From NCBI RefSeq assembly GCF_042666655.1, contig NZ_JBHTDE010000001.1, positions 434,001 through 498,000 of the forward strand: a DNA stretch of 64,000 nucleotides, written 5' to 3'. The position numbers and the translations under genes are program-made. Origin of the DNA: Paracraurococcus sp042666655 (lineage in GTDB: Bacteria > Pseudomonadota > Alphaproteobacteria > Acetobacterales > Acetobacteraceae). The notes under the pieces are model-generated. The model saw only the letters and a list, made by a program, of their open reading frames with translations, did not search any database and had not been told where the DNA came from. Of this stretch, positions 18,634-36,123 are shown in pieces; position 1 is the first letter of the stretch; every line of letters starts with the position of its first letter.

Positions 18634-18675
18634 ACCCAGGCGGATCGCTTCGAGATGCTGAGCGTGCGCCTGGGT
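18634..18675 (+). promoter_or_regulatory. Intercistronic hairpin between rplJ and rplL
   Basis: ACCCAGGCG (18634-18642) pairs exactly with CGCCTGGGT (18667-18675) across a 24-nt loop, 16 bp after the rplJ stop and 45 bp before rplL. No T-run follows, so it is more likely a message-processing or stabilising structure than a terminator. Inferred. Confidence 0.45.
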
Positions 18676-18720
18676 GTTGCAAACATCAAGCCAAGCCATT
18701 AGATCAGAAGGTACACAGAC

Positions 18721-19101
18721 ATGGCCGAACTCGCAAAGCTCGTCGAAGAGCTCTCCAGCCTGACCGTCATGGAAGCCGCCGAGCTCTCCAAGATGCTGGA
18801 AGAGAAGTGGGGCGTCTCCGCCGCGGCTCCGGTCGCGGTTGCGGCGGCGCCGGCTGGCGGTGGCGCGGCTGCCGCGCCGGCCGAGGAGCAGACGGAATTC
18901 ACCGTCACGCTGACCGCGGCTGGCGACAAGAAGATCAACGTCATCAAGGAGATCCGCACCATCACCGGTCTCGGGCTGAAGGAAGCCAAGGATCTGGTCG
19001 AGGGTGCGCCGAAGGTCGTCAAGGAGAGCGCCTCCAAGGACGAAGCGGCGAAGATCAAGAAGGTGCTGGAAGAGAACGGGGCGTCCGTCGAAGTCAAGTA
19101 A
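18721..19101 (+). CDS. rplL: 50S ribosomal protein L7/L12
   Basis: 126 residues. The dimerisation domain (ELAKLVEELSSLTVMEAAELSKMLEEKWGV) leads into an Ala/Pro-rich hinge (residues about 37-60). The factor-binding C-terminal domain (FTVTLTAAGDKKINVIKEIRTITGLGLKEAKDLVEGAPKVVKE) contains the conserved helix contacting EF-Tu and EF-G. AGAAGG precedes ATG 18721. Confidence 0.98.
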   Translation: MAELAKLVEELSSLTVMEAAELSKMLEEKWGVSAAAPVAVAAAPAGGGAAAAPAEEQTEFTVTLTAAGDKKINVIKEIRTITGLGLKEAKDLVEGAPKVVKESASKDEAAKIKKVLEENGASVEVK

Positions 19102-19125
19102 GGTCGCCTTCAGGCTATCCCCCGG

Positions 19126-19199
19126 GGCCGGCAGTTCGTCGCCGGCCTTGGGGTCCAGACTGCGGAGGTACGGACGGGAACCCATCGGGTTGCCGTCCG
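19126..19199 (+). promoter_or_regulatory. Two hairpins between rplL and rpoB, attenuator candidate
   Basis: GGCCGGC (19126-19132) pairs with GCCGGCC (19141-19147). A larger hairpin joins CGGACGG (19171-19177) to CCGTCCG (19193-19199), with inner AACCC/GGGTT pairing and one G-G mismatch. In E. coli a partial terminator and an RNase III site lie at this junction and set the ribosomal-protein to polymerase ratio. The same role here is inferred from position. Confidence 0.5.
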
Positions 19200-19341
19200 C
19201 GCTTCCGTTTCTGCGCTTCGCAGCCCCCGCCACGTGCGTGGGAGACGGGGGTGCGGGACATCGGACGGACAGGAATTTGGTAAGCGCCGGGCAGCGCGGC
19301 CGGTTTGGCGCTGCGACGGGCGGAAGGGATACGGGACAGGC

Positions 19342-23523
<4,182 letters not shown>

Positions 23524-23530
23524 CCGCGAC

Positions 23531-23554
23531 GCCCCGGCGCGTGAGCGCCGGGGC
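23531..23554 (+). promoter_or_regulatory. Perfect hairpin between rpoB and rpoC
   Basis: GCCCCGGCGC (23531-23540), tetraloop GTGA, GCGCCGGGGC (23545-23554), 7 bp after the rpoB stop. No T-run follows, and rpoC must be co-expressed, so a processing or stability role is more likely than termination. Inferred. Confidence 0.5.
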
Positions 23555-23619
23555 AGCCCCTATCGGATGCGCGGCCGCCCCCTTTCGCGGGCGGCAGGCT
23601 GGACCACGAGGAAGGCCGC

Positions 23620-27861
<4,242 letters not shown>

Positions 27862-27885
27862 TTCCGCCGCCGGGACAAGAAATCG

Positions 27886-27916
27886 GGCCGGGTTCCGCAA
27901 GGAGCCCGGCCTTTTT
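27886..27916 (+). terminator. Rho-independent terminator after rpoC
   Basis: GGCCGGGTTCC (27886-27896), loop GCAA, GGAGCCCGGCC (27901-27911; one G-T pair), then TTTTT. It lies 25 bp after the rpoC stop and separates rplKAJL-rpoBC from the str/S10/spc genes. Confidence 0.9.
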
Positions 27917-27937
27917 CTTAACCAAGCGGCGGATCGC

Positions 27938-27966
27938 TTGACTCAGGGCGGGGTGGCTTGTAGTTA
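27938..27966 (+). promoter_or_regulatory. Promoter candidate for the rpsL-led ribosomal cluster
   Basis: TTGACT at 27938-27943 is followed after 17 bp by TAGTTA (27961-27966); TGTAGT at 27959-27964 with a 15-bp spacer is an alternative -10. It lies just past the rpoC terminator. The remaining 208 bp to rpsL holds no gene and would be a long leader. Confidence 0.5.
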
Positions 27967-28174
27967 GCCGTCCCTTGGCACGGCCAGGCGCATCGGCGCT
28001 TGGAATGCCGGGATTGGTCCACAACGCTGCGCGTTCGGCACCGCGGCCCCTCGTTGGGGTTGCATCAGGTCGGGGGCAGGTCAGGGCGCCTGCAGGGGAG
28101 CGAGAGGCTCATCCTGCGGGCATGTTGGCTTTTACGCGGCCGCGGGACGGACGGACGGGATTCGAAGGGGCGTC

Positions 28175-28546
28175 ATGCCGACGATCAACCAGCTCATCGC
28201 CCAGGGGCGCGAGCCGAACGCGAAGCGGAACAAGGTGCCTGCGCTGCAGGCCTGCCCGCAGAAGCGCGGTGTCTGTACGCGCGTCTACACAACGACGCCG
28301 AAGAAGCCGAATTCGGCCCTCCGTAAGGTCGCCAAGGTGCGCCTGACGAATGGCTACGAAGTGGTGAGCTACATCCCCGGCGAGGGGCACAACCTGCAGG
28401 AGCACTCGGTGGTGCTGATCCGGGGCGGTCGCGTCAAGGACCTTCCCGGCGTGCGCTACCACATCCTCCGTGGCGTGCTCGACACCCAGGGCATCGCCAA
28501 GCGTCGTCAGCGCCGGTCGCTGTATGGCGCGAAGCGGCCGAAGTAA
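28175..28546 (+). CDS. rpsL: 30S ribosomal protein S12
   Basis: 123 residues. The decoding-centre loops TTTPKKPNSALRKVAKV and GGRVKDLPGVRYH are unaltered, with Lys at 43 and Lys at 88, the positions changed in streptomycin-resistant mutants; the sequence is therefore the sensitive type. S12 monitors codon-anticodon pairing. First gene of the large ribosomal cluster, 12 bp before rpsG. Confidence 0.98.
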   Translation: MPTINQLIAQGREPNAKRNKVPALQACPQKRGVCTRVYTTTPKKPNSALRKVAKVRLTNGYEVVSYIPGEGHNLQEHSVVLIRGGRVKDLPGVRYHILRGVLDTQGIAKRRQRRSLYGAKRPK

Positions 28547-28558
28547 GGAGGGGCCCGG

Positions 28559-29035
28559 ATGTCTCGCCGCCATAGCGCGACCAAGCGCGAAGTCCTGCCG
28601 GACCCCAAGTTCGGCGATCTGGTGCTCAGCCGGTTCATGAACGTGCTGATGTACGACGGCAAGAAGAGCACCGCCGAGCGGATCGTCTATGCCGCCATGG
28701 ACACGCTCAAGCGGCGTGTCGGCCCGCAGGGCGACCCGCTGCGCCTGTTCCATGAAGCCATGGACAACGTGAAGCCGGCCGTCGAGGTCCGCAGCCGCCG
28801 CGTCGGTGGCGCGACCTACCAGGTGCCGGTCGAGGTTCGCCCCGAGCGCCGCCAAGCGCTGGCGATCCGCTGGCTGATCGAAGCGTCGCGCAAGCGCGGC
28901 GAGAACACGATGGAAGAACGCCTTTCGGGCGAGCTGATGGACGCGGCGAACAACCGCGGCACGGCAGTCAAGAAGCGCGAAGACACGCACCGGATGGCGG
29001 AGGCCAACAAAGCCTTCAGCCATTACCGCTGGTAA
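28559..29035 (+). CDS. rpsG: 30S ribosomal protein S7
   Basis: 158 residues. The N-terminus SRRHSATKREVLPDPKFGD, the hairpin RRVGGATYQVPVEV and the helix RRQALAIRWLIEASRKR are typical. S7 nucleates assembly of the 16S 3' domain and contacts E-site tRNA. AGGAGG precedes the start. fusA normally follows; here tuf follows after 21 bp. Confidence 0.98.
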   Translation: MSRRHSATKREVLPDPKFGDLVLSRFMNVLMYDGKKSTAERIVYAAMDTLKRRVGPQGDPLRLFHEAMDNVKPAVEVRSRRVGGATYQVPVEVRPERRQALAIRWLIEASRKRGENTMEERLSGELMDAANNRGTAVKKREDTHRMAEANKAFSHYRW

Positions 29036-29056
29036 CCGGATCGAAGGACGACGACG

Positions 29057-30277
<1,221 letters not shown>

Positions 30278-30307
30278 ACGACAAGCGCAAGGTTGGGTCC
30301 GTCTCCC

Positions 30308-30616
30308 ATGGACAGCCAGAATATTCGCATCCGCCTCAAGGCGTTCGATCACCGCGTGCTCGATGGCAGCACGCGGGAGATCGTCAACACCGCGAAGCGG
30401 ACCGGCGCACGGGTGCGCGGGCCTATCCCGCTGCCGACCGAGATCGAGCGTTTCACCGTGAACCGCTCGCCGCACGTCGACAAGAAAAGCCGTGAGCAGT
30501 TCGAGATCCGCACGCATCGCCGTCTGCTGGACATCGTCGACCCCACCCCGCAGACCGTGGACGCGCTGATGAAGCTCGACCTCGCCGCGGGCGTGGACGT
30601 CGAGATCAAGCTCTGA
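30308..30616 (+). CDS. rpsJ: 30S ribosomal protein S10
   Basis: 102 residues. MDSQNIRIRLKAFDHRVLD, the loop GPIPLPTEIERFTVNRSPHVDKKSREQFE and the C-terminal KLDLAAGVDVEIKL match the family. S10 also binds the NusG KOW domain and NusB, coupling translation to transcription. ATG 30308 was chosen over an in-frame TTG at 30293. It heads the S10 gene order. Confidence 0.97.
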   Translation: MDSQNIRIRLKAFDHRVLDGSTREIVNTAKRTGARVRGPIPLPTEIERFTVNRSPHVDKKSREQFEIRTHRRLLDIVDPTPQTVDALMKLDLAAGVDVEIKL

Positions 30617-30638
30617 GCGGCAGGAGGAGTTAGTACCC

Positions 30639-31325
30639 ATGGCCGCCAAGACCGGCCGCACCGGCCTGATCGCCAGGAAGCTGGGCATGACCCGGCTATT
30701 CAATGATGACGGCAGCACGGTTCCCGTGACTGTCCTACATTTGGATGAGGTGCGTGTTATCGCCCGCCGCGAGGCCGAGAAGGATGGCTACGACGCCCTC
30801 CAGATCGGCATCGGCCGGGCCAAGCCGAAGAACGTGACCCGCGCGAACCGCGGCCACTTTGCCAAGGCCGGCGTCGAGGCGCCGCTGAAGCTCGTCGAGT
30901 TCCGGGTGGGCGCCGATGCGGCGGTCGACCTGGGCGCGAAGCTCAGCGGGGCGCATTTCGTCGCGGGCCAGAAGGTCGATGTCACCGGTATCAGCAAGGG
31001 CAAGGGTTTTGCCGGCGCGATGAAGCGGTGGAACTTCGCGGGCCTCGAGGCGTCGCACGGCGTCTCGGTCAGCCACCGCAGCCACGGCTCCACCGGCAAC
31101 CGCCAGGATCCGGGCAAGACCTTCAAGAACAAGAAGATGGCGGGGCATCTCGGGTCCGAGCGCATCACCACCCAGAACCTGGTGGTGGCGGGTCACGACC
31201 TGGAGAAGGGCCTGCTGCTGATCAAGGGGGCCGTCCCGGGCTCGAAGGGCACGTACGTGCTGGTGCGCGACGCGGTCAAGCGCGCGCGCCATGCCGATGC
31301 GCCGTTCCCCGCGGCTCTGGCCTGA
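30639..31325 (+). CDS. rplC: 50S ribosomal protein L3
   Basis: 228 residues. The start RTGLIARKLGMTRLFNDDG and the extension near the peptidyl-transferase centre (HGVSVSHRSHGSTGNRQDPGKTFKNKKMAGHLG) are characteristic. It is an early assembly protein of the large subunit. AGGAGG lies about 8 nt before ATG 30639. Confidence 0.98.
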   Translation: MAAKTGRTGLIARKLGMTRLFNDDGSTVPVTVLHLDEVRVIARREAEKDGYDALQIGIGRAKPKNVTRANRGHFAKAGVEAPLKLVEFRVGADAAVDLGAKLSGAHFVAGQKVDVTGISKGKGFAGAMKRWNFAGLEASHGVSVSHRSHGSTGNRQDPGKTFKNKKMAGHLGSERITTQNLVVAGHDLEKGLLLIKGAVPGSKGTYVLVRDAVKRARHADAPFPAALA

Positions 31326-31336
31326 GGATAGATACG

Positions 31337-31957
31337 ATGCAGGTTCCGGTCATTACACTGGATAACGGCTCGGCAGGCGATATCGAGCTGCCGGAGGCGC
31401 TGTTCGGCGTCTCTCCCCGTCCCGACATCATGGCGCGCGTCGTGCAGTGGCAGCTGGCGAAGCGCCGTGCCGGCACGCACAAGGTCAAGGGCATGGGTGA
31501 GGTCTCCGGCACCACCAAAAAGCCCTACCGCCAGAAGGGCACGGGTAATGCCCGCCAGGGTTCGCTGCGCGCGCCGCAGTTCCGCAAGGGCGGCGTCGTC
31601 CACGGCCCGGTCGTGCGCGACCATGGCTACTCCCTGAACAAGAAGGTTCGCCGGCTCGGCCTGATCTGCGCACTCAGCCAGAAGCAGGCCGAGGGCAAGC
31701 TGATCGTGCTCGACGCGGCCGCGGCGGGCGACGTGGCGAAGACCAGCGTCCTGGCCAAGCAGCTCAAGCTGCTCGGCTGGAAGAGCGCGCTGGTGGTCGA
31801 CGCGACGGTCGACGAGGGCTTCGGCCGCATCGTCCGCAACCTGCCGCACATGCAGGTGCTGCCGACCATGGGCGCCAATGTCTATGACATCCTGAAGCAC
31901 GACGTCCTCGCGGTCACCCGCGCCGGCGTCGAGGCCCTGAAGGAGCGCCTGGCATGA
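31337..31957 (+). CDS. rplD: 50S ribosomal protein L4
   Basis: 206 residues. The tunnel-lining loop KPYRQKGTGNARQGSLRAPQ and the motif GGVVHGP are intact; macrolide-resistance changes map to this loop and none is evident. In gamma-proteobacteria L4 represses the S10 operon, not tested here. ATG 31337 follows GAGG. The stop overlaps the rplW start by 4 nt. Confidence 0.97.
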   Translation: MQVPVITLDNGSAGDIELPEALFGVSPRPDIMARVVQWQLAKRRAGTHKVKGMGEVSGTTKKPYRQKGTGNARQGSLRAPQFRKGGVVHGPVVRDHGYSLNKKVRRLGLICALSQKQAEGKLIVLDAAAAGDVAKTSVLAKQLKLLGWKSALVVDATVDEGFGRIVRNLPHMQVLPTMGANVYDILKHDVLAVTRAGVEALKERLA

Positions 31958-32277
31958 GCGCCGCGGCAACCCGGCCCGTCCTCTCGAAGGAGAAGATGTT
32001 CCAGACCATCCTGTCCCCGCTGGTGACGGAGAAGGCGACCGCCTTGTCCGAGCAGAACCAGTTCGTCTTCCGCGTGTCGATCGAGGCCACCAAGCCGGAG
32101 ATCAAGGCATCGGTCGAGGCGCTGTTCGGGGTCAAGGTGCTGGCCGTCAACACCCTGGTGGTGAAGGGCAAGACCAAGCGCTTCAAGGGCCGCCCCGGCC
32201 AGCGCTCGGACTGGAAAAAGGCGATGGTGAAGCTGGCCGAAGGCCAGAGCATCGACCTCACGACGGGACTCGCGTGA
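31954..32277 (+). CDS. rplW: 50S ribosomal protein L23
   Basis: 107 residues. LSPLVTEKATALSEQNQFVFRVS and KVLAVNTLVVKGKTKRFKGRPGQRSDWKKAMV are family signatures. L23 lies at the tunnel exit and docks trigger factor and SRP. The start overlaps the rplD stop (ATGA), with AAGGAG inside rplD as its ribosome-binding site. Confidence 0.97.
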   Translation: MSAAATRPVLSKEKMFQTILSPLVTEKATALSEQNQFVFRVSIEATKPEIKASVEALFGVKVLAVNTLVVKGKTKRFKGRPGQRSDWKKAMVKLAEGQSIDLTTGLA

Positions 32278-32281
32278 CGCC

Positions 32282-33118
32282 ATGGCTCTGAAAAGTTTCA
32301 ACCCGGTCACCCCGAGTGCCCGCGGCACCATTCTCGTCAAGCGCGACGAGCTGTGGAAGGGCAAGCCGGTCAAGCAGTTGACCGAGGGCAAGTCGCATTC
32401 CGGCGGCCGCAACAACCACGGCCGCACCACGGTCCGGTTCCGTGGCGGCGGACACAAGCAGACCTACCGCATCGTCGACTTCACCCGGCGCGCCAAGCTG
32501 GGCGTCGCCGCGGTGGTCGAGCGGCTGGAATACGACCCCAACCGCACCTCCTGGATCGCGCTCCTGAAGTACCAGGACGGCGAGCTGGCCTACATCATCG
32601 CGCCGCAGCGGCTGAAGGCCGGCGACCAGGTGGTGGCTGCCGAGAAGGCCGACATCAAGCCGGGCAACTGCATGCCACTGGCTGCCATCCCGGTCGGGAC
32701 CATCATCCACAACGTGGAGATGAAGCCCGGCGCCGGTGGCAAGATCGCCCGCTCGGCTGGCACCTATGTGCAGCTGGTCGGCAAGGATGCCGGCTATGCC
32801 CAGGTCAAGCTATCTTCGGGGGAGGTCCGCACGGTCCGCGCCGAGTGCATGGCAACGATCGGCGCGGTGTCCAACCCGGACAACTCCAACCAGCAGCTCG
32901 GCAAGGCCGGGCGTTCCCGCTGGCTGGGCCGCAGGCCGCATCAGCGCGGCGTGGTGATGAACCCGGTCGACCATCCGCACGGCGGTGGTGAAGGCCGGAC
33001 CTCGGGCGGCCGTCATCCGGTCACGCCCTGGGGCAAGCCGACAAAGGGTGCGAAGACGCGCAACAACAAGCGGACGGACGGTCTCATTGTCCGTCGCCGC
33101 CACGCGACGAAGGGCTGA
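32282..33118 (+). CDS. rplB: 50S ribosomal protein L2
   Basis: 278 residues. It contains GGRNNHGRTTVRFRGGGHKQTYRIVDF near the N-terminus and GVVMNPVDHPHGGGEGRTSGG near residue 220, including the conserved His needed for peptidyl-transferase activity. It starts 4 bp after rplW and has no strong ribosome-binding site, suggesting coupled translation. Confidence 0.98.
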   Translation: MALKSFNPVTPSARGTILVKRDELWKGKPVKQLTEGKSHSGGRNNHGRTTVRFRGGGHKQTYRIVDFTRRAKLGVAAVVERLEYDPNRTSWIALLKYQDGELAYIIAPQRLKAGDQVVAAEKADIKPGNCMPLAAIPVGTIIHNVEMKPGAGGKIARSAGTYVQLVGKDAGYAQVKLSSGEVRTVRAECMATIGAVSNPDNSNQQLGKAGRSRWLGRRPHQRGVVMNPVDHPHGGGEGRTSGGRHPVTPWGKPTKGAKTRNNKRTDGLIVRRRHATKG

Positions 33119-33123
33119 TCGCG

Positions 33124-33402
33124 ATGCCGCGCAGCGTATGGAAGGGGCCGTTTGTCGACGGCTACCTGCTTGCCAAGGCGGAGGCCTCCCGGGCTTCGAC
33201 GCGCAACGAGATCATCAAGATCTGGTCGCGTCGCAGCACGATCCTGCCGCAGTTCGTCGGCCTGACCTTCGGGGTCTACAACGGGAAGAAGTTCATCCCG
33301 GTGCAGGTCTCGGAGAACATGGTCGGCCACAAGTTCGGCGAATTCTCGCCGACGCGCACCTTCACCGGGCACTCGTCCGACAAGAAGGCGAAGCGGGGCT
33401 GA
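33124..33402 (+). CDS. rpsS: 30S ribosomal protein S19
   Basis: 92 residues. PRSVWKGPFVDGYLL, IKIWSRRSTILPQFVGLTFGVYNGKKF and VGHKFGEFSPTRTFTGH are the family core. S19 pairs with S13 in the 30S head near the A-site finger. It starts 5 bp after rplB and ends 4 bp before rplV. Confidence 0.98.
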   Translation: MPRSVWKGPFVDGYLLAKAEASRASTRNEIIKIWSRRSTILPQFVGLTFGVYNGKKFIPVQVSENMVGHKFGEFSPTRTFTGHSSDKKAKRG

Positions 33403-33406
33403 TCCG

Positions 33407-33808
33407 ATGAGCAAGCCGAAGCATGAACGCGGTCTCCCGGAGACCGAGGCGCAGGCCGTCACGAAGAACATTCGTGTCAGCCCGCGCAAGCTGAACCTGG
33501 CCGCGGGCCTGATCCGCGGCCGCAAGGTCGGCGATGCCGTGGCCACGCTGACCTTCAGCAAGCGCCGCATCGCGCAGACCGTGAAGAAGACGCTGGAAAG
33601 CGCGATCGCCAACGCGGAGAACAACCACCAGCTGGACGTCGATCAGCTGGTCGTCTCCCGCGTCGAGGTCGGCCGGTCCCAGGTCATGAAGCGCTTCCAC
33701 GCTCGCGGCCGTGGCCGCTCCTCGCGCGTCGAGAAGTGGTTCAGCCACCTGAAGATCATCGTGGCCGAACAGCCGGCGGTCGCTCCGGCCCAGCAGGAGG
33801 CCGCGTAA
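33407..33808 (+). CDS. rplV: 50S ribosomal protein L22
   Basis: 133 residues, somewhat longer than E. coli L22 (110) because of a hydrophilic N-terminus and a C-terminal tail (EQPAVAPAQQEAA). The core RVSPRKLNLAAGLIRGRKV and the tunnel hairpin MKRFHARGRGRSSRVEKWFSHLKI are intact, with no sign of the hairpin deletions that give macrolide resistance. Confidence 0.97.
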   Translation: MSKPKHERGLPETEAQAVTKNIRVSPRKLNLAAGLIRGRKVGDAVATLTFSKRRIAQTVKKTLESAIANAENNHQLDVDQLVVSRVEVGRSQVMKRFHARGRGRSSRVEKWFSHLKIIVAEQPAVAPAQQEAA

Positions 33809-33809
33809 C

Positions 33810-34487
33810 ATGGGTCACAAAGTCAATCCGATCGGCTTCCGGCTCGGCATCAACCGGACCTGGGACAGCCGCTGGTTCGCCGATGCCGACTATTCCCGGC
33901 TGCTGCATGAGGACCTGAAGCTGCGCGAGACGCTGCGCACCCGCCTCAAGGGCGCCGGTGTCAGCCGCGTGGTGATCGAGCGCCCGGCGAAGAAGCCGCG
34001 CGTCACGATCCACGCCGCGCGGCCCGGTGTCGTCATCGGCAAGAAGGGCGCCGACATCGAGAACCTGCGCAAGGACATGGCGAAGCTCGCCGGCGCCGAG
34101 GTCTCGCTGAACATCGTCGAGATCCGCAAGCCGGAGATCGACGCGACGCTGGTGGCCGAGAACATCGCCCAGCAGCTCGAGCGCCGGGTCGCCTTCCGCC
34201 GCGCCATGAAGCGCGCCGTGCAGTCGGCCATGCGTCTCGGCGCGGGTGGCATCCGGATCAACTGCGGCGGCCGCCTCGGCGGTGCCGAGATCGCCCGGAT
34301 GGAATGGTACCGCGAAGGTCGCGTGCCGCTGCATACGCTGCGCGCGGACATCGATTATGGCGTGGCGACCGCGAAGACCACCTACGGCACCTGCGGCGTG
34401 AAAGTCTGGATCTTCAAGGGCGAGATCCTGGCACACGACCCGATGGCGCAGGACCGGCGCGCCGCCGAGCAGGCGCCGCAGCGCTGA
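33810..34487 (+). CDS. rpsC: 30S ribosomal protein S3
   Basis: 225 residues. GHKVNPIGFRLGINRTWDSRWF, the KH motif RPGVVIGKKGADIENLRKDM near residue 70 and the C-terminal GTCGVKVWIFKGEIL are typical. S3 lines the mRNA entry channel. AGGAGG inside rplV's end precedes ATG 33810. Confidence 0.98.
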   Translation: MGHKVNPIGFRLGINRTWDSRWFADADYSRLLHEDLKLRETLRTRLKGAGVSRVVIERPAKKPRVTIHAARPGVVIGKKGADIENLRKDMAKLAGAEVSLNIVEIRKPEIDATLVAENIAQQLERRVAFRRAMKRAVQSAMRLGAGGIRINCGGRLGGAEIARMEWYREGRVPLHTLRADIDYGVATAKTTYGTCGVKVWIFKGEILAHDPMAQDRRAAEQAPQR

Positions 34488-34500
34488 GGGATGATGTGAG

Positions 34501-34920
34501 ATGCTGCAACCCAAGCGCACGACTTTCCGGAAGGCCCACAAGGGCCGCATCAAGGGCATCGCCCGGGCCGGATTCAGCCTGTCCTTCGGCGGCTTCGGCC
34601 TGAAGGCCCTGGAGCCGGAGCGGGTGACCGCCCGGCAGATCGAGGCGGCCCGCCGCGCGATCACCCGTGCCATGAAGCGTCAGGGCCGGGTCTGGATCCG
34701 GATCTTCCCGGACGTCCCCGTCTCGTCGAAGCCGGCCGAGGTCCGCATGGGCTCCGGCAAGGGCGCACCCGAATTCTGGGTGGCGCGGGTCAGGCCGGGC
34801 CGGATCATGTTCGAGATCGATGGCGTGTCGCTCGACACCGCCAAGGAGGCGCTGACGCTCGGCGCCGCCAAGCTGCCGATCAGGACCAAGATCGTGCAGC
34901 GCCTGGGCGCGGAGGCCTGA
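34501..34920 (+). CDS. rplP: 50S ribosomal protein L16
   Basis: 139 residues. MLQPKRTTFRKAHKGRIKG, ARRAITRAMKRQGRVWIRIFPD and MGSGKGAPEFWVARVRPG are diagnostic. L16 positions A-site tRNA in the large subunit. GAGGGAT precedes the start, and rpmC follows after 4 bp. Confidence 0.98.
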   Translation: MLQPKRTTFRKAHKGRIKGIARAGFSLSFGGFGLKALEPERVTARQIEAARRAITRAMKRQGRVWIRIFPDVPVSSKPAEVRMGSGKGAPEFWVARVRPGRIMFEIDGVSLDTAKEALTLGAAKLPIRTKIVQRLGAEA

Positions 34921-34924
34921 GGCC

Positions 34925-35140
34925 ATGACCAAGATCGTTGACATCCGCGCCAAGACGGCCGATGAGCTGCAGACTCAGCTCCTCGACCTGCGCAAGGAGC
35001 AGTTCAACCTGCGCTTCCAGCGCGCGACCGGCCAGCTCGAGGCGACCGGCCGCGTCAAGGTGGTGCGGCGCGACATCGCGCGCATCAAATTCGTCCTGCA
35101 CGAGCGCAAGCGCTCGGCAGCTTCTCAACCCAAGCCTTAA
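34925..35140 (+). CDS. rpmC: 50S ribosomal protein L29
   Basis: 71 residues, two helices: DIRAKTADELQTQLLDLRKEQFNLRFQRATGQLE, then VVRRDIARIKFVLHERKR. It sits beside L23 at the tunnel exit. GGAGG in the end of rplP serves as its ribosome-binding site. Confidence 0.97.
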   Translation: MTKIVDIRAKTADELQTQLLDLRKEQFNLRFQRATGQLEATGRVKVVRRDIARIKFVLHERKRSAASQPKP

Positions 35141-35157
35141 AGGGGAGACCGGCGGCT

Positions 35158-35433
35158 ATGCCGAAACGCGTCCTCACGGGCCGGGTGGTCAGCGACAAGA
35201 TGGACAAGACGGTCACCGTCCTTGTCGAACGTCGCGTGATGCATCCGCTCTACAAGAAGTTCATCCGGCGTTCGAAGAAGTACGCCGCGCACGACGAAGC
35301 CAACCTCTGCAAGGAAGGCGACCTGGTGCAGATCGAGGAATGCCCGCCGATCTCCAAGCGCAAGGCTTGGCAGGTCGTGCAGCGCAATGGCGGTCCGCTC
35401 GTGGCCGTCCAGGCTGAAGGGGCCGCGGCATGA
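35158..35433 (+). CDS. rpsQ: 30S ribosomal protein S17
   Basis: 91 residues. KRVLTGRVVSDKMDKTVTVLVERRVMHPLYKKFI and AHDEANLCKEGDLVQIEECPPISKRKAW mark an OB-fold S17. It is an early 16S-binding protein. The stop overlaps the rplN ATG by 4 nt. Confidence 0.97.
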   Translation: MPKRVLTGRVVSDKMDKTVTVLVERRVMHPLYKKFIRRSKKYAAHDEANLCKEGDLVQIEECPPISKRKAWQVVQRNGGPLVAVQAEGAAA

Positions 35434-35798
35434 TCGCGGTCGAAGCCAACCTTGAAGTGGCCGACAATTCCGGCGCGCGCCGCGTCCAGTGCATCAAGGT
35501 GCTGGGCGGCTCGAAGCGGAAGTCGGCCTCGGTCGGCGACGTGATCGTGGTCTCCATCAAGGAGGCGATCCCGCGCGCCAAGGTCAAGAAGGGCGAAGTG
35601 CATCGCGCCGTCATCGTCCGCACCGCCTATCCGGTGCGGCGCGCCGACGGCACCGCGATCCGCTTCGACAGCAATGCCGCGGTGCTGATCAACAAGGCGG
35701 GCGAGCCGATCGGCACGCGCATCTTCGGCCCGGTGGTGCGCGAGCTGCGGGCGAAGAAGTACATGAAGATCATCTCGCTGGCGCCGGAGGTCCTGTAA
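35430..35798 (+). CDS. rplN: 50S ribosomal protein L14
   Basis: 122 residues. MIAVEANLEVADNSGARRVQCIKVLGGSKR and the loop AVLINKAGEPIGTRIFGPVVRELR are invariant family features. L14 faces the subunit interface and is the RsfS (ribosome silencing factor) contact. Translationally coupled to rpsQ. Confidence 0.98.
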   Translation: MIAVEANLEVADNSGARRVQCIKVLGGSKRKSASVGDVIVVSIKEAIPRAKVKKGEVHRAVIVRTAYPVRRADGTAIRFDSNAAVLINKAGEPIGTRIFGPVVRELRAKKYMKIISLAPEVL

Positions 35799-35802
35799 GG
35801 CC

Positions 35803-36123
35803 ATGGCGGCGAAGATCAAGAAGGGCGACCGGGTCCAGATCCTGGCCGGTCGCGACAAGGGCAAGCGCGGCGAGGTTCTCGCCGTCAACCCGACGGAAGA
35901 CCGTGCCCTGGTACAGGGCGTGAACGTGGTGAAGCGCCACCGGAAGCCGCAGGGCATGAACCAGCCCGGCGGGATCCAGGAAAAGGAAGCGCCGATCCAC
36001 CTGTCCAATCTGGCGCTGATCGACCCGAAGTCCGACAAGCCGACCCGCGTCGGGTTCAAGCTGCTGGACGACGGCAAGAAGGTCCGCGTGGCGAGGCCCT
36101 CGGGCGAGGTGCTTGACGCATGA
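35803..36123 (+). CDS. rplX: 50S ribosomal protein L24
   Basis: 106 residues. KIKKGDRVQILAGRDKGKRGEVLAVNPTEDRALVQGVNVVKRH is a KOW domain. The downstream part (GGIQEKEAPIHLSNLALIDPKSDKPTRVGFK) is typical. L24 is an assembly initiator. The stop overlaps the rplE start as ATGA at 36120. Confidence 0.97.
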   Translation: MAAKIKKGDRVQILAGRDKGKRGEVLAVNPTEDRALVQGVNVVKRHRKPQGMNQPGGIQEKEAPIHLSNLALIDPKSDKPTRVGFKLLDDGKKVRVARPSGEVLDA

